A stretch of DNA of 64,000 bases from Pyxidicoccus caerfyrddinensis (GTDB lineage Bacteria > Myxococcota > Myxococcia > Myxococcales > Myxococcaceae). Shown piece by piece: positions 52,847 to 61,760 of this stretch. The stretch covers positions 310,001 through 374,000 of the forward strand of contig NZ_JAAIYA010000002.1 in assembly GCF_010894405.1 (NCBI RefSeq), read 5' to 3'. The first letter of the stretch is position 1. Each line of letters starts with the position of its first letter. The translations under genes and the position numbers were made by a program. The notes below the pieces were generated by a model. The model ran no database searches and had not been told where the DNA came from. It saw nothing but the letters and a program-made list of their open reading frames with translations.

Positions 52847-54220
52847 TCATGCCATCAAGATGAGCTTGACAATCTCAGGCGGTGAACCGACGCGCAGCGG
52901 CGGACCCCAGAAGCCTGTTCCCCGGCTGACATAGAGATGGCTGTCCCCCTCCTGGAAGTGGCCCGCGTCGTGTCGCCAGATGGCGGACACTGCCAGCGTG
53001 AAGGGGAAGAACTGGCCGCCGTGCGTGTGCCCGGAGAGCTGCAAGCCCATGCCCGCCTTCGCCGCCTCCACCCAGTTCGACGGCTGGTGTGCGAGCAGCA
53101 CGGAGGCGCGCTCCGCATCCCTGCCAGCGATTGCGGCGTCCAGGTTGTAGCCCTGCCGGGTGTTCCGCGCGGCCCAGTCATCCACGCCCACCAGGTCGAA
53201 CGAGGCGGCCGCGTCGCCGATGCGCACGTGCCGGTTGCGCAGCACGTGGATGTCCATGCGCTCCAGCGCGTCCGCCCACGCGGCGGCGTTCCAGTAGTAC
53301 TCGTGGTTGCCGGTGACGAAGTACGTGCCGTGGCGGGACTTCAAGTCCCGCAGCGCGGAGACGGCGGGGGACAGCGACGCCACGTTCCCGTCCACCAGGT
53401 CTCCGGTGATGCACACGAGGTCCGGGCGCAGCGCGTCGCAGCGCGCCACCAGCTCGTCCATGAAGCGGCGCTGGATGACGGGGCCCACGTGGATGTCGCT
53501 GAGGTGCACAATCGTGAAGCCGTCCAGCGCGCGGGGCAGGCCGGGCAGGCGCACCGCCACCTCGCTCACCACCGGCTCGTGGAAGGCGCGCCACATGCCG
53601 AAGCCCGTGACACCCCCCGAGGCGAGCAGCGCGCCGCCCGCGGTGGCCCGCGCGAGGAAGCGGCGGCGCTCCACGTCCACGGGGCGGGAGGGCTCCGGGG
53701 TGGGCTCCGGCGCGGCGACGAGGGCCACCGGGGCCACGGCCTCGGCGGGGACGGACGAGGTCAGCCGTTGCTCCATCGCGGTGGCGGTCGCCTGCGTCTG
53801 CCGGCTCGCACCCGCCATCACCGTCTCCGCCGCCATGGCCACCTGGGCCGGCAGCGCCGTACCCACCGCTGAAGCGCTCGCATCCGCCATCCCCACCCTC
53901 CGCGCCCGCGCCACCCACCCCGCCACCCGGCGGATGCCGCCCGCCACCCAGAAGGCGAACAGCAGGTAGATGGCCGCGCCCATCCACGTCCACACCGCGG
54001 TGGCCATGGCGAAGGTGGTGTCCACGGGGAGGAAGCGCGTCACGGACCAGGACAGCACGAGCGGCACGCCCAGCGCCGCCATCACCCACCCGCCCAGCCG
54101 CCGCCACCGGGGACTCTCCGACGTATCCACGAACAGGCGCCGGTACAGGTAGATGTGGGCGAGCAGCGTGATGAGGCCCGTCACGACGGCGAAGACGATG
54201 AAGCGAACCGGCGAATCCAT
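52847..54220 (-). CDS. Membrane metallophosphoesterase
   Basis: The protein has 457 residues. Three N-terminal membrane helices (residues ~7-25, 40-60, 73-95) are followed by a linker with ERRRFLARATAGGALLASGG (resembling an internal twin-arginine-type hydrophobic segment, about 190-210), then a calcineurin-like phosphoesterase domain: VHLSDIHVGP, GDLVDGN, TGNHEYY, and LSGHTHGGQFFP. All metal ligands are present. It resembles YkuE/YaeI-type enzymes. It should hydrolyse a phosphoester, perhaps lipid-linked, on the outer side of the membrane. GGAGGCCC precedes the ATG. Operon with the downstream TetR gene. Confidence 0.85.
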   Translation of the reverse strand: MDSPVRFIVFAVVTGLITLLAHIYLYRRLFVDTSESPRWRRLGGWVMAALGVPLVLSWSVTRFLPVDTTFAMATAVWTWMGAAIYLLFAFWVAGGIRRVAGWVARARRVGMADASASAVGTALPAQVAMAAETVMAGASRQTQATATAMEQRLTSSVPAEAVAPVALVAAPEPTPEPSRPVDVERRRFLARATAGGALLASGGVTGFGMWRAFHEPVVSEVAVRLPGLPRALDGFTIVHLSDIHVGPVIQRRFMDELVARCDALRPDLVCITGDLVDGNVASLSPAVSALRDLKSRHGTYFVTGNHEYYWNAAAWADALERMDIHVLRNRHVRIGDAAASFDLVGVDDWAARNTRQGYNLDAAIAGRDAERASVLLAHQPSNWVEAAKAGMGLQLSGHTHGGQFFPFTLAVSAIWRHDAGHFQEGDSHLYVSRGTGFWGPPLRVGSPPEIVKLILMA

Positions 54221-54495
54221 GGGCCTCCAATAGCCAGCCCCCTGGGGCCCACCGCAATGCAATCCGTGTGAAGAAGTGTGGACCGCGAGCGAAATGGGGC
54301 TAAACGACCCCGCTCCTTCTGCAACCCTGAAACAGCTGGCTGCCTGGAGGGGCGCCGAGGGCCGTTCTCGCGGTACAAGTAGCTGAGGTTTGGCCGTATA
54401 CACCGCCCCGCCGGACGGCCCCTGGCGCTTCGCCTCTCGTGAGACGGCGCGAGCCGCCAGTCGGACGTGCTCGCACACACCCGGAGGAAGAACCG

Positions 54496-57400
54496 ATGCG
54501 CAAGGACATGAACGCGGGAGCTCGCGCCCTGTGGGGGTTGCTGCTCGGAGCCCTGCTGATGGCCGGCTGCGAGCGGGTGCCGGGCCCTGCTGGAGACGCC
54601 GCCACGCCCCAGGCCCCCACCTCCACAACGCGGGCCTCCCGGCTGGTGGTGCCCCAGGGCGACCTGCCCCGGCTGGCCGCGGGCGCGCAGCACTCGCTCT
54701 ACATCGCCCCCGGGGGCACGGTGTGGGCGTGGGGTGGCAACACGGCGGGACAGCTCGGCGGGGGAGACGTCTCCTTCCAGCACCTGGCGGCGGCGCAGGT
54801 GCCGGGGCTGACGGACGTGGTGGCGGTGGCGGCGGGGGACTCGCACTCGCTGGCGCTGCGCTCGGACGGGACGGTGTGGACGTGGGGGAGCAACGCCTCC
54901 GGGCAGCTCGGCGACGGCACCCTCCTGGACCGCGCCGCGCCGAAGCAGGTGCTGGCGGATGTGGTGGCGGTGGCCGCGGGCGAGTTCCACTCGCTGGCGC
55001 TGCGCGCGGACGGCACGGTGTGGGCGTGGGGCATCAACTTCAACGGGCAGCTCGGCCGGGGCACCACCTCCAGCGCCGAGCTGGTACCCGGGCCGGTGCC
55101 GGGCCTGACGGGCGTGGTGGCGCTGTCCGCCGGCTATGACTTCACCGTGGCGGCGCGCAACGACGGCACGGTGTGGGCCTGGGGCGCCAACGGCTCCGGC
55201 CAGCTCGGGGACGGCACCTCCACCCAGCGCCTGGTGCCGGTGAAGGTGGCCGGGCTCACCGGCATCACCGCCGTGGCCGCGGGCACCTACCACACGCTGG
55301 CGCTGCGCACGGACGGCACGGTGTGGGCGTGGGGCTCCAACGGCTCCGGCCAGCTGGGGGACGGCTCGTGGATGGACCGGCCCACGCCGGTGCAGGTGCC
55401 GGGCTTCTCGGACGCGAAGGCGGTGGCCGCGCAGGACTCCGGCTCGCTGGCGCTGCGCAAGACGGGCACCGTGCTCGCGTGGGGCTACAACGCCTCCGGG
55501 CAGCTCGGCGACGGCACCACCACGGAGCGCGCCGCCCCGGTGTCCGTGCAGGGCTTGAGCGCGGTGACGGCCCTGGCGGCGGGGGCGCAGCACGCGGTGG
55601 CGCTGCGCGCGGATGGCACACTGTGGGGCTGGGGCGGCGGCGCGTCCGGCCAGCTCGGCCACGGCGGCTCCGAGCGGCACCTCTCCGCGGAGCCGGTGTT
55701 GCGGCTGGCCGGGGTGACGTCGCTCGCCTCGGGCAGCTTCCACTCGCTGGGCCTGCTCTCGGACGGCTCGGTGTGGGCGTGGGGGCGCAACACCTACGGC
55801 CAGCTGGGGGACGGGACGCAGACGGAGCGCACCGCGGCGGTGCGGGTGGCGATGTCCGGCGTCGCCATCGCCGTGGCCGCGGCCAGCCACCACTCGGTGG
55901 CGCTGCGCTCGGACGGGACGGTGTGGACGTGGGGGCGCAACGCCTCCGGCCAGCTCGGCGATGGCACGAAGACGGACCGCGCGGTGCCCGCGCAGGTGCC
56001 GGGGCTGACGGGCGTGGTGGCGGTGGCCGCGGGCGGCAGCCACGTGCTGGCGCTGCGCGGCGACGGCACGGTGTGGGCCTGGGGCTACAACGCGCTGGGG
56101 CAGCTCGGCGATGGCACGACGAAGGACCGCGCGGTGCCGGTGCAGGTGTCGGGGCTGACGGGCGTGACGGCGGTGGCGGCGGGCACGTACTTCTCCATGG
56201 CGCTGCGCTCGGACAAGACGGTGTGGACGTGGGGCGAGGGCTACGAGGGGCAGCTGGGCGACGGTGCCGGGGTGCAGCGCTCGACGCCGGTGATGGTGGC
56301 GGAGCTGACGGGCGTGACGGCGGTGGCCGCGGGCTCCGCGCACGCGCTGGTGGCGCGCACGGACGGCTCGGTGTGGGCCTGGGGTGACAACGCCGACGGG
56401 CAGCTCGGTGACGGCACGTGGTCGGACCGCTTCCGCCCGGTGAAGGTGGCTGGCCTGGAGGGCGTCACCGCCGTCAGCGGCGGGCGCTCCCACTCGCTGG
56501 CCCTGCTGGCCGACGGGACGCTGCGCGCGTGGGGCGCCAATGGCTATGGCCAGCTCGGTGACGGCACGCTCACCTCGCACTCCCAGCCCGCGGCGGTGCC
56601 GGGCGTGTCGGGGGTGAAGTCGCTGTGCCCCGGCTACCTGCACGTGCTGGCGCTGCGCCAGGACGGCACGGTGCGCGCGTGGGGCTACAACCGCTTCGGG
56701 CAGCTCGGCCTCGGCGTGGCCGGCTGGAGCCCGGTGCCGGTGCAGGTGCGCGGCTTCGGGCGCGAGGACCGGCTGGCGGCCGGCCGCGCGCACTCGCTGC
56801 TGGTGCGTCAGGACGGCACGCTGCGCGCGTGGGGACAGAATGCCTCCGGGCAGCTCGGCGACGGCACCAGCATCCACCGCGCCGCGCCCGTCTCCGTGCC
56901 CGGAGTGCCCTGCGTGCGCTCCCTCTCCACCGGGTTGCAGCACACGCTGGCGCTGGCCTGTGACGGCACGGTGTGGGCGTGGGGTGCGAACAACCGGGGG
57001 CAGCTGGGCAACGGCACGGCCTATGTGACGCGCTCCACGCCGACCGTGGTGGATGGCCTGTCGGGCGCGGTGTCCGTCGCGGCGGGCGGGGACACGTCAC
57101 TGGCGCTGCGCGCGGACGGCTCCGTCTGGGCCTGGGGCAGCAACGTCAACGGGCAGCTCGGCGACGGCACCACGACGGACCGCTCCACCCCCGTCCAGCT
57201 CAAGCGGCTGAGCGGCATGGTGGCGGTGACGCTGGGCGAGACGCATGGCCTGGGCCTCGGCGAGGACGGCACGCTGTGGGCCTGGGGTGCCAATGCCTCC
57301 GGCCAGCTCGGCGACGGCACCACCGTCAACAGCACCGTGCCCGTGCGGGTGCAGGGGCTGGAGGGCGTCATGTCCGTGGCGGCGGGGCGGGCCTTCTCGC

Positions 57401-58878
57401 TGGCCATCCGCCTGGACGGCACCCTGTGGTCCTGGGGGACGAACCCGTCCGGGCAGCTCGGCGACGGCACCAACGCCAGCCACAGCCTGCCCAAGCAGGT
57501 GCCGGGACTGGAGGGCGTCACCGCCGTGTCCGCGGGAGCGCACCACGTGCTGGCGGTGCGCTCGGACGGCACGGTGTGGGCCTGGGGTGACAACAGCCTC
57601 GGCCAGCTGGGTAACGGCTCGTACACGTCCGCGGGCGTGCCGAAGCAGGTGCCGGGCCTGACGGACGCCGTGGCCGTGGCCGCGGGCGAGCAGTACGCCC
57701 TGGCGCTCCTGCGCGACGGCACGGTGCGCTCGTGGGGCAGCAACGAGTACGGCCAGCTGGGAGAGGTGCTCTCGGGCCCGCGCCTGGAGCCGGTGGAGGT
57801 GAAGGTGCAGGGGCCCAAAATCCGGCCGCCCGTGCTCGACGTGCGCGCCTGGCACCAGCATGCGCTGGTGCTGCTGGCGGACCACACCGTGCACGCGTGG
57901 GGTGACAACACCTACGGCCAGCTGGGGGACGGCACCACGGTGGGCCGCTCCTCGCCCGCCGCGGTGAGTGGGCTGATGAACGTGGAGGCGGTGGCCTCGG
58001 GCGTGTACCACTCGCTGGCGCTGAGCTCGGACGGCACGGTGTGGGCGTGGGGCGGCAACGGCTTCGGCCAGCTGGGCGACGGCACCACGTCCTCGCGGCA
58101 GCTGCCGGTGCGGGTGGAGGGCCTGTCGGACGTGAAGGCCATTGCCGCCGGCAGCTACCACTCGCTGGCGGTGCGCTCGGACGGCACCGTGTGGACCTGG
58201 GGCTACAACGCCTTCGGACAGCTCGGGGACGGTACCGCCGAGTCGCGCCTGATGCCGGTGCAGGTGGAGGGCCTCGAGGACGCGCGAACCGTCGCGGGCG
58301 GAGACCACCACTCGCTGGCGCTGCTCGACGACGGCACCCTGGTGGGCTGGGGCTACAACGCCAGCGGGCAGCTGGGCGACGGCACCACCACCACGCGCTA
58401 CTCGCGGGTGCCGGTGCTGGCGCTGAACGGCGTGGTGGAGGTGCAGGCCGGCGCGTACCACACGCTGGCCCGGCGCGAGGACGGCACGGTGTGGACGTGG
58501 GGCGACAACGGCTTCGGCCAGCTCGGCACGACCAGCATCAAGCCCCGCCTGGTGCCGGGGGCCGTGGCGGGCGTGACGGGCGTGACGGCCATTGGCACCG
58601 GAGCCCGGCACTCGCTCGCCGTGAGTCCGGAGGGCGCCGTCTGGACGTGGGGCCGCAACTCCCACGGTCAGCTCGGCAACGGGGACAGCCTCCAGCATGC
58701 GGAGCCCGTGCTCGTGAAGGGACTGGCCTCCACCCGCCACGTGTCCGCCGGCAGCGACTTCTCCATGGCCATGCTGGAGGACGGCACCGTGCTCAGCTGG
58801 GGCAGCAACCTCTACGGCACGCTGGGTCAGGGCGTCCGGGGAACCCGCTGCTCTCCCGGCACAGTGGCCATGCCCTGA
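54496..58878 (+). CDS. Giant lipoprotein of 28 RCC1 repeats
   Basis: The protein has 1460 residues. The signal ends LLMAGC (Cys25). The whole mature protein is RCC1-type blades, each ending WAWGxNxxGQLGDG or a close variant. I counted 28 such motifs between 54724 and 58800, spaced about 50 residues (151 nt). Since RCC1 folds as a seven-bladed propeller, 28 repeats would make four propellers. It is probably a surface or periplasmic binding protein. GGAGGAAG six bases upstream supports the ATG. Divergent from the metallophosphoesterase. Confidence 0.92.
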   Translation: MRKDMNAGARALWGLLLGALLMAGCERVPGPAGDAATPQAPTSTTRASRLVVPQGDLPRLAAGAQHSLYIAPGGTVWAWGGNTAGQLGGGDVSFQHLAAAQVPGLTDVVAVAAGDSHSLALRSDGTVWTWGSNASGQLGDGTLLDRAAPKQVLADVVAVAAGEFHSLALRADGTVWAWGINFNGQLGRGTTSSAELVPGPVPGLTGVVALSAGYDFTVAARNDGTVWAWGANGSGQLGDGTSTQRLVPVKVAGLTGITAVAAGTYHTLALRTDGTVWAWGSNGSGQLGDGSWMDRPTPVQVPGFSDAKAVAAQDSGSLALRKTGTVLAWGYNASGQLGDGTTTERAAPVSVQGLSAVTALAAGAQHAVALRADGTLWGWGGGASGQLGHGGSERHLSAEPVLRLAGVTSLASGSFHSLGLLSDGSVWAWGRNTYGQLGDGTQTERTAAVRVAMSGVAIAVAAASHHSVALRSDGTVWTWGRNASGQLGDGTKTDRAVPAQVPGLTGVVAVAAGGSHVLALRGDGTVWAWGYNALGQLGDGTTKDRAVPVQVSGLTGVTAVAAGTYFSMALRSDKTVWTWGEGYEGQLGDGAGVQRSTPVMVAELTGVTAVAAGSAHALVARTDGSVWAWGDNADGQLGDGTWSDRFRPVKVAGLEGVTAVSGGRSHSLALLADGTLRAWGANGYGQLGDGTLTSHSQPAAVPGVSGVKSLCPGYLHVLALRQDGTVRAWGYNRFGQLGLGVAGWSPVPVQVRGFGREDRLAAGRAHSLLVRQDGTLRAWGQNASGQLGDGTSIHRAAPVSVPGVPCVRSLSTGLQHTLALACDGTVWAWGANNRGQLGNGTAYVTRSTPTVVDGLSGAVSVAAGGDTSLALRADGSVWAWGSNVNGQLGDGTTTDRSTPVQLKRLSGMVAVTLGETHGLGLGEDGTLWAWGANASGQLGDGTTVNSTVPVRVQGLEGVMSVAAGRAFSLAIRLDGTLWSWGTNPSGQLGDGTNASHSLPKQVPGLEGVTAVSAGAHHVLAVRSDGTVWAWGDNSLGQLGNGSYTSAGVPKQVPGLTDAVAVAAGEQYALALLRDGTVRSWGSNEYGQLGEVLSGPRLEPVEVKVQGPKIRPPVLDVRAWHQHALVLLADHTVHAWGDNTYGQLGDGTTVGRSSPAAVSGLMNVEAVASGVYHSLALSSDGTVWAWGGNGFGQLGDGTTSSRQLPVRVEGLSDVKAIAAGSYHSLAVRSDGTVWTWGYNAFGQLGDGTAESRLMPVQVEGLEDARTVAGGDHHSLALLDDGTLVGWGYNASGQLGDGTTTTRYSRVPVLALNGVVEVQAGAYHTLARREDGTVWTWGDNGFGQLGTTSIKPRLVPGAVAGVTGVTAIGTGARHSLAVSPEGAVWTWGRNSHGQLGNGDSLQHAEPVLVKGLASTRHVSAGSDFSMAMLEDGTVLSWGSNLYGTLGQGVRGTRCSPGTVAMP
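54700..58840 (+). repeat. 28 tandem ~151-bp RCC1-encoding repeats
   Basis: Recurring DNA words such as GTGTGGGCGTGGGG and CAGCTCGGCGACGGCACC mark each unit, with several units nearly identical at the nucleotide level. This makes recombination between units and copy-number variation likely. Confidence 0.85.
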
Positions 58879-59043
58879 GTCTTGGGGCTGGGTGCGCGGG
58901 GGCCCACACGGTGCGCCCCGCGCGCCGCCATGGGGATGCGTCGGTTATCGGGGGACATGCGCAACCCCGTTGCATTGACGTGCGTCCTTCCTTCGCTCAC
59001 CATGAATCGCGACAACCCCGTTTGTCCGAAAGCGAGGAAGGCC

Positions 59044-59319
59044 ATGTCGAAGTGGATGGCAGTGCTGGTGGCGGTGCTCACCGCTGTGGGTGCGCTGGTG
59101 CCGGCGGTGGCGTGGGCGTACGGGCAGAAGGCCGGCCCCTGCACGGTGAGCGTCAAGTGCGTGGATGGCTCCACCGTGTCCTGTTACGGCGCGCGCGTCT
59201 GCTACTGGAGGGTGGACTCCCCCGCGGGCACCGGCTTCGTGGAGTGTGACTCCTACGGGAAAATCTACTGCGAGCTCCTGCTGGACGAGGAGGGCGAGCC
59301 CATCCTCGAGGTGGAGTAG
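59044..59319 (+). CDS. Small secreted Cys-rich protein
   Basis: The protein has 91 residues. A signal peptide (AVLVAVLTAVGALVPAVAWA, cleavage near residue 25) precedes a ~66-residue mature part with six Cys (GPC, KCVDG, SCYGARVC, VEC, YC), suggesting three disulfides, and an acidic tail. No family is recognised. GAGGAAGG before the ATG supports the start. It is convergent with the LRR gene, with a short GCCCC/GGGGC hairpin between. Confidence 0.72.
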   Translation: MSKWMAVLVAVLTAVGALVPAVAWAYGQKAGPCTVSVKCVDGSTVSCYGARVCYWRVDSPAGTGFVECDSYGKIYCELLLDEEGEPILEVE

Positions 59320-59341
59320 CCAGGCCCCTCGCGCGGGGCTG

Positions 59342-60316
59342 TCAGAGCCGCAGCCCCGCGCCCAGCCGCTTGCGCACCGGCTCCAGCTCGCGCCGGTCCA
59401 GGCCCATGTCCATGAGCTCCAGCCGGCGCAGCTTCGGCATCGCCTTGGCGGTACGGAACGCGAGCGCTCCCTCCTCGCTCAGCTCGTTGCGGGACAGCTC
59501 CAGCCGCTCCACCTGGAGGAGCGTCTTGCTGGCCGCGAGCGACTGGGCGCCCTCATCGGACAGGCTGTTGCGGTTGAGGGCCAGCAGCCGGAGCGCGCCG
59601 AGCGCGGTGCCGCGTGCCAGTGCCTCGGCGCCCTCGTCGGACAGGCCGGTGCCGGAGAGGTAGAGCGCCTCCAGCGATAGCGCCCCCTTCGCCAGGGCTT
59701 CTGCGGACGCGTCGGACAGCTCGGCGCCGGAGACGCTCAGGGAGCGCAGTCCCGCCAGCGCCTTGCCACCAGCCACCGCCTGCACGGCCTCGTCGTCGGC
59801 GCCGGCCAGCATCAGCCTCGCGAGGTGGCCTGCGTGCGTCGCGGAGGCCAGCGCCTTCGCCGCGCGTGTCACGCCGGAGCCGGTGAGCCTCAGCTGGCGG
59901 ATGCGCTCGAACCAGGGCTGCCCGGCGGCGAGCGCCAGGCCCTTGCCGTCCTTCGTCTCCACCGTCAGCCGGTGCAGCGGCTCGCGCGCCAACAGCGCCT
60001 CGCCGTGCTTCGCGAGGTGGGCCTCGGACAGGGTGGCCTCTTCGATGAAGCCCCGGGAGAAGGCCGCGTCGCTCGCGTGGGCCTCGTCGAGCGGCTGGCG
60101 CCACTTGCGGCCATGCTCGGACAGGAGCGTCTCCACGCGCTTCGTGAGGGCCTGCCTGCGAGCCGGGTCCATGCGCCCGCTCAGCGCCACCTGCGCGTGG
60201 ATGAGCTCGACGCGTGCGTCGTCGGTGCCGCAGAGGACGTCCGCGCAGACCAGCCGCGCATCGTTGCTTTCGGGCTCGGCGGCCACGCGCGCCACCAGCT
60301 CCTGCCAGGTACTCAT
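59342..60316 (-). CDS. TIGR02996-type leucine-rich-repeat protein coupled to the retron reverse transcriptase
   Basis: The protein has 324 residues. The N-terminus (WQELVARVAAEPESNDARLVCADVL, residues 4-28) matches the TIGR02996 'repeat-companion' domain. The C-terminal half is a series of ribonuclease-inhibitor-like leucine-rich repeats (SLEALYLSGTGLSDEGAEAL, then LLALNRNSLSDEGAQSLAAS and VERLELSRNELSEEGALAF). LRRs usually bind proteins. Its ATG overlaps the reverse transcriptase stop (ATGA), so the two are very likely translated together, making it the best candidate for the retron's partner or effector. It has no enzymatic motif that I can see. Confidence 0.8.
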   Translation of the reverse strand: MSTWQELVARVAAEPESNDARLVCADVLCGTDDARVELIHAQVALSGRMDPARRQALTKRVETLLSEHGRKWRQPLDEAHASDAAFSRGFIEEATLSEAHLAKHGEALLAREPLHRLTVETKDGKGLALAAGQPWFERIRQLRLTGSGVTRAAKALASATHAGHLARLMLAGADDEAVQAVAGGKALAGLRSLSVSGAELSDASAEALAKGALSLEALYLSGTGLSDEGAEALARGTALGALRLLALNRNSLSDEGAQSLAASKTLLQVERLELSRNELSEEGALAFRTAKAMPKLRRLELMDMGLDRRELEPVRKRLGAGLRL

Positions 60317-61728
60317 CGGGCGAGCAGCTCCTTCACCTCGCGCTGCCAGCGCTCCCCCAGCTCCGGGTGCACCATGCGCACGTAGGCGGCGTAGCCCTCC
60401 AGCCACTGGGGGAAGTCCGGGCGCCCGCGCGCCTGCGACTCCACGCCGTGCTGGCGGCAGTTGGCGAGGATGGCCTTGAAGCGGCGGCGCTCCTCGCGGG
60501 GGATGGAGACCTGCTGGTTGACGGTGAGGCCCGTCACCCGCTGGCGGCCACCCTGGCGCATGATGCGGCGCTTGGCGGCGTTCTCCGCGAAGCCCTCCTG
60601 CTGGAGGATGGCGTTCACCCACCAGAGGAAGCGGCCTGGCTTCTCGGGCTGCTTCTTGAAGGAGAAGGACAGGTCATCCGCGTAGCGCGTGTACGTGGCG
60701 CCCGCCTTCTTCGCCAGCGCGGTGAGGCGCGCGTCCATGCGGCGGCAGACGAGGTTGGCGATGGCGGGCGACGTGGGCGCGCCCTGCGGCAGCACGCCGG
60801 GCCACGCCACGGTGCCGTCCGGCAGCCGGGGCCGCCACGTGGTGAGGCCGGCGAGCACCGAGGCCACCTCGTCGCCGTAGCCGTGCGCCTCGAAGAGACC
60901 CTTCACGCGCCGGTAGTGCACCGTGGGGAAGAAGTCCTCCAGGTCCACGCGCACCACCACCGTGGAGCCCACGTGCGGGCTCGCGTTGGTCACCGTGGAG
61001 CGTCCGGGGACGAAGCCGTGCACGGCCGGGTGCGTGGGCAGGTGCGCGAGGAGCTTGTCGAGGATGGCGCGCTGCACGGCCTTGAGCTTCGCGCGCGGGG
61101 CACAGAGGCGGCGCACGCCTCCGGAGCGCTTGGGCACGTCGAACTCCACGTAGCCGGAGCCGGCCTCCGAGCCTGGGCGCATCAGCGCGTCCAGCTCCGC
61201 CACCGGCACGCCCACGAGCTTCGCCACGTCCGCGCGCGTCTTCAGCACGGGCAGGGCGGCGGTGAGCGCGGCCTTGCGCTTCACCGGCGCGTTCATGCTC
61301 GGGTAGAGGCCGAAGTTCCAGCCGGTGGGATTCCAGCCACCGATGGATGTGGCGCTGGGATGGCGCGGCGGGTCGGCGCGCGTGTCGGGCGGGGAGACGT
61401 CCGCCAGGCCCAGGCGGCGCACGGCGGCGCGGGCATGGGCGGCCACGCGCGAGTCCGGGTCCTTCACGCGGCGGCGGAGCTGCCCGGCGGCGCTGGCACG
61501 GGCGAAGAGCAGGGGGATGAGGCGCACGGCCTGGAGCCGCTCGCGCGGGTCCACGCTCTTGAGGCGGCGGGCGACGGGCTCCAGCCAGGAGCGGCTCACG
61601 TAGAAGCGGGCGACCTCGTACTCGGCGAGGCCCTGGTGGCGCTCCAGCAGCGCGACGATGCGGTCGAAGTTCGCCTCGGGGTCGGCCAGCAGGGGCTTCA
61701 GCTCGAGGATGAGGCCAACGAGGTCCAT
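60313..61728 (-). CDS. Retron reverse transcriptase with HEAT-like N-terminal extension
   Basis: The protein has 471 residues from the ATG at 61728, which follows GGAG (7-nt gap). Residues 1-110 are helical with a HEAT-like DPERL/VKDPDSRVAAHARAAVRRLG pattern. The polymerase domain follows: retron-specific NASPH (NAxxH, 248-252), VDLEDFF (motif A, 261-267), PQGAPTSP (314-321), YADD (349-352) and VTG (398-400). NAxxH and VTG distinguish retron enzymes from group II intron and diversity-generating RTs; PQGxxxSP argues against the latter. It should prime on the msr RNA and make msDNA. It sits 32 nt downstream of the a2 repeat. Length is close to the 485-residue M. xanthus Mx162 enzyme. Confidence 0.93.
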   Translation of the reverse strand: MDLVGLILELKPLLADPEANFDRIVALLERHQGLAEYEVARFYVSRSWLEPVARRLKSVDPRERLQAVRLIPLLFARASAAGQLRRRVKDPDSRVAAHARAAVRRLGLADVSPPDTRADPPRHPSATSIGGWNPTGWNFGLYPSMNAPVKRKAALTAALPVLKTRADVAKLVGVPVAELDALMRPGSEAGSGYVEFDVPKRSGGVRRLCAPRAKLKAVQRAILDKLLAHLPTHPAVHGFVPGRSTVTNASPHVGSTVVVRVDLEDFFPTVHYRRVKGLFEAHGYGDEVASVLAGLTTWRPRLPDGTVAWPGVLPQGAPTSPAIANLVCRRMDARLTALAKKAGATYTRYADDLSFSFKKQPEKPGRFLWWVNAILQQEGFAENAAKRRIMRQGGRQRVTGLTVNQQVSIPREERRRFKAILANCRQHGVESQARGRPDFPQWLEGYAAYVRMVHPELGERWQREVKELLAR

Positions 61729-61760
61729 TCCGGCGCTCCGACCGCTGTGGAGGACTGCAG

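Noticed and set aside
54181-56943. 920-codon minus frame opposite the RCC1 gene
   Set aside because: Repetitive HRAVRAQRH-like composition mirrors the RCC1 repeats; no signal or domain.
54700-58840. CRISPR-like array
   Set aside because: Repeats are coding, ~151 nt apart and variable, with no unique-spacer pattern; they encode RCC1 blades.
60313-61728. Group II intron or diversity-generating RT
   Set aside because: No maturase/endonuclease part, no template/variable repeat pair, PQGxxxSP motif and the NAxxH and VTG retron motifs are present.
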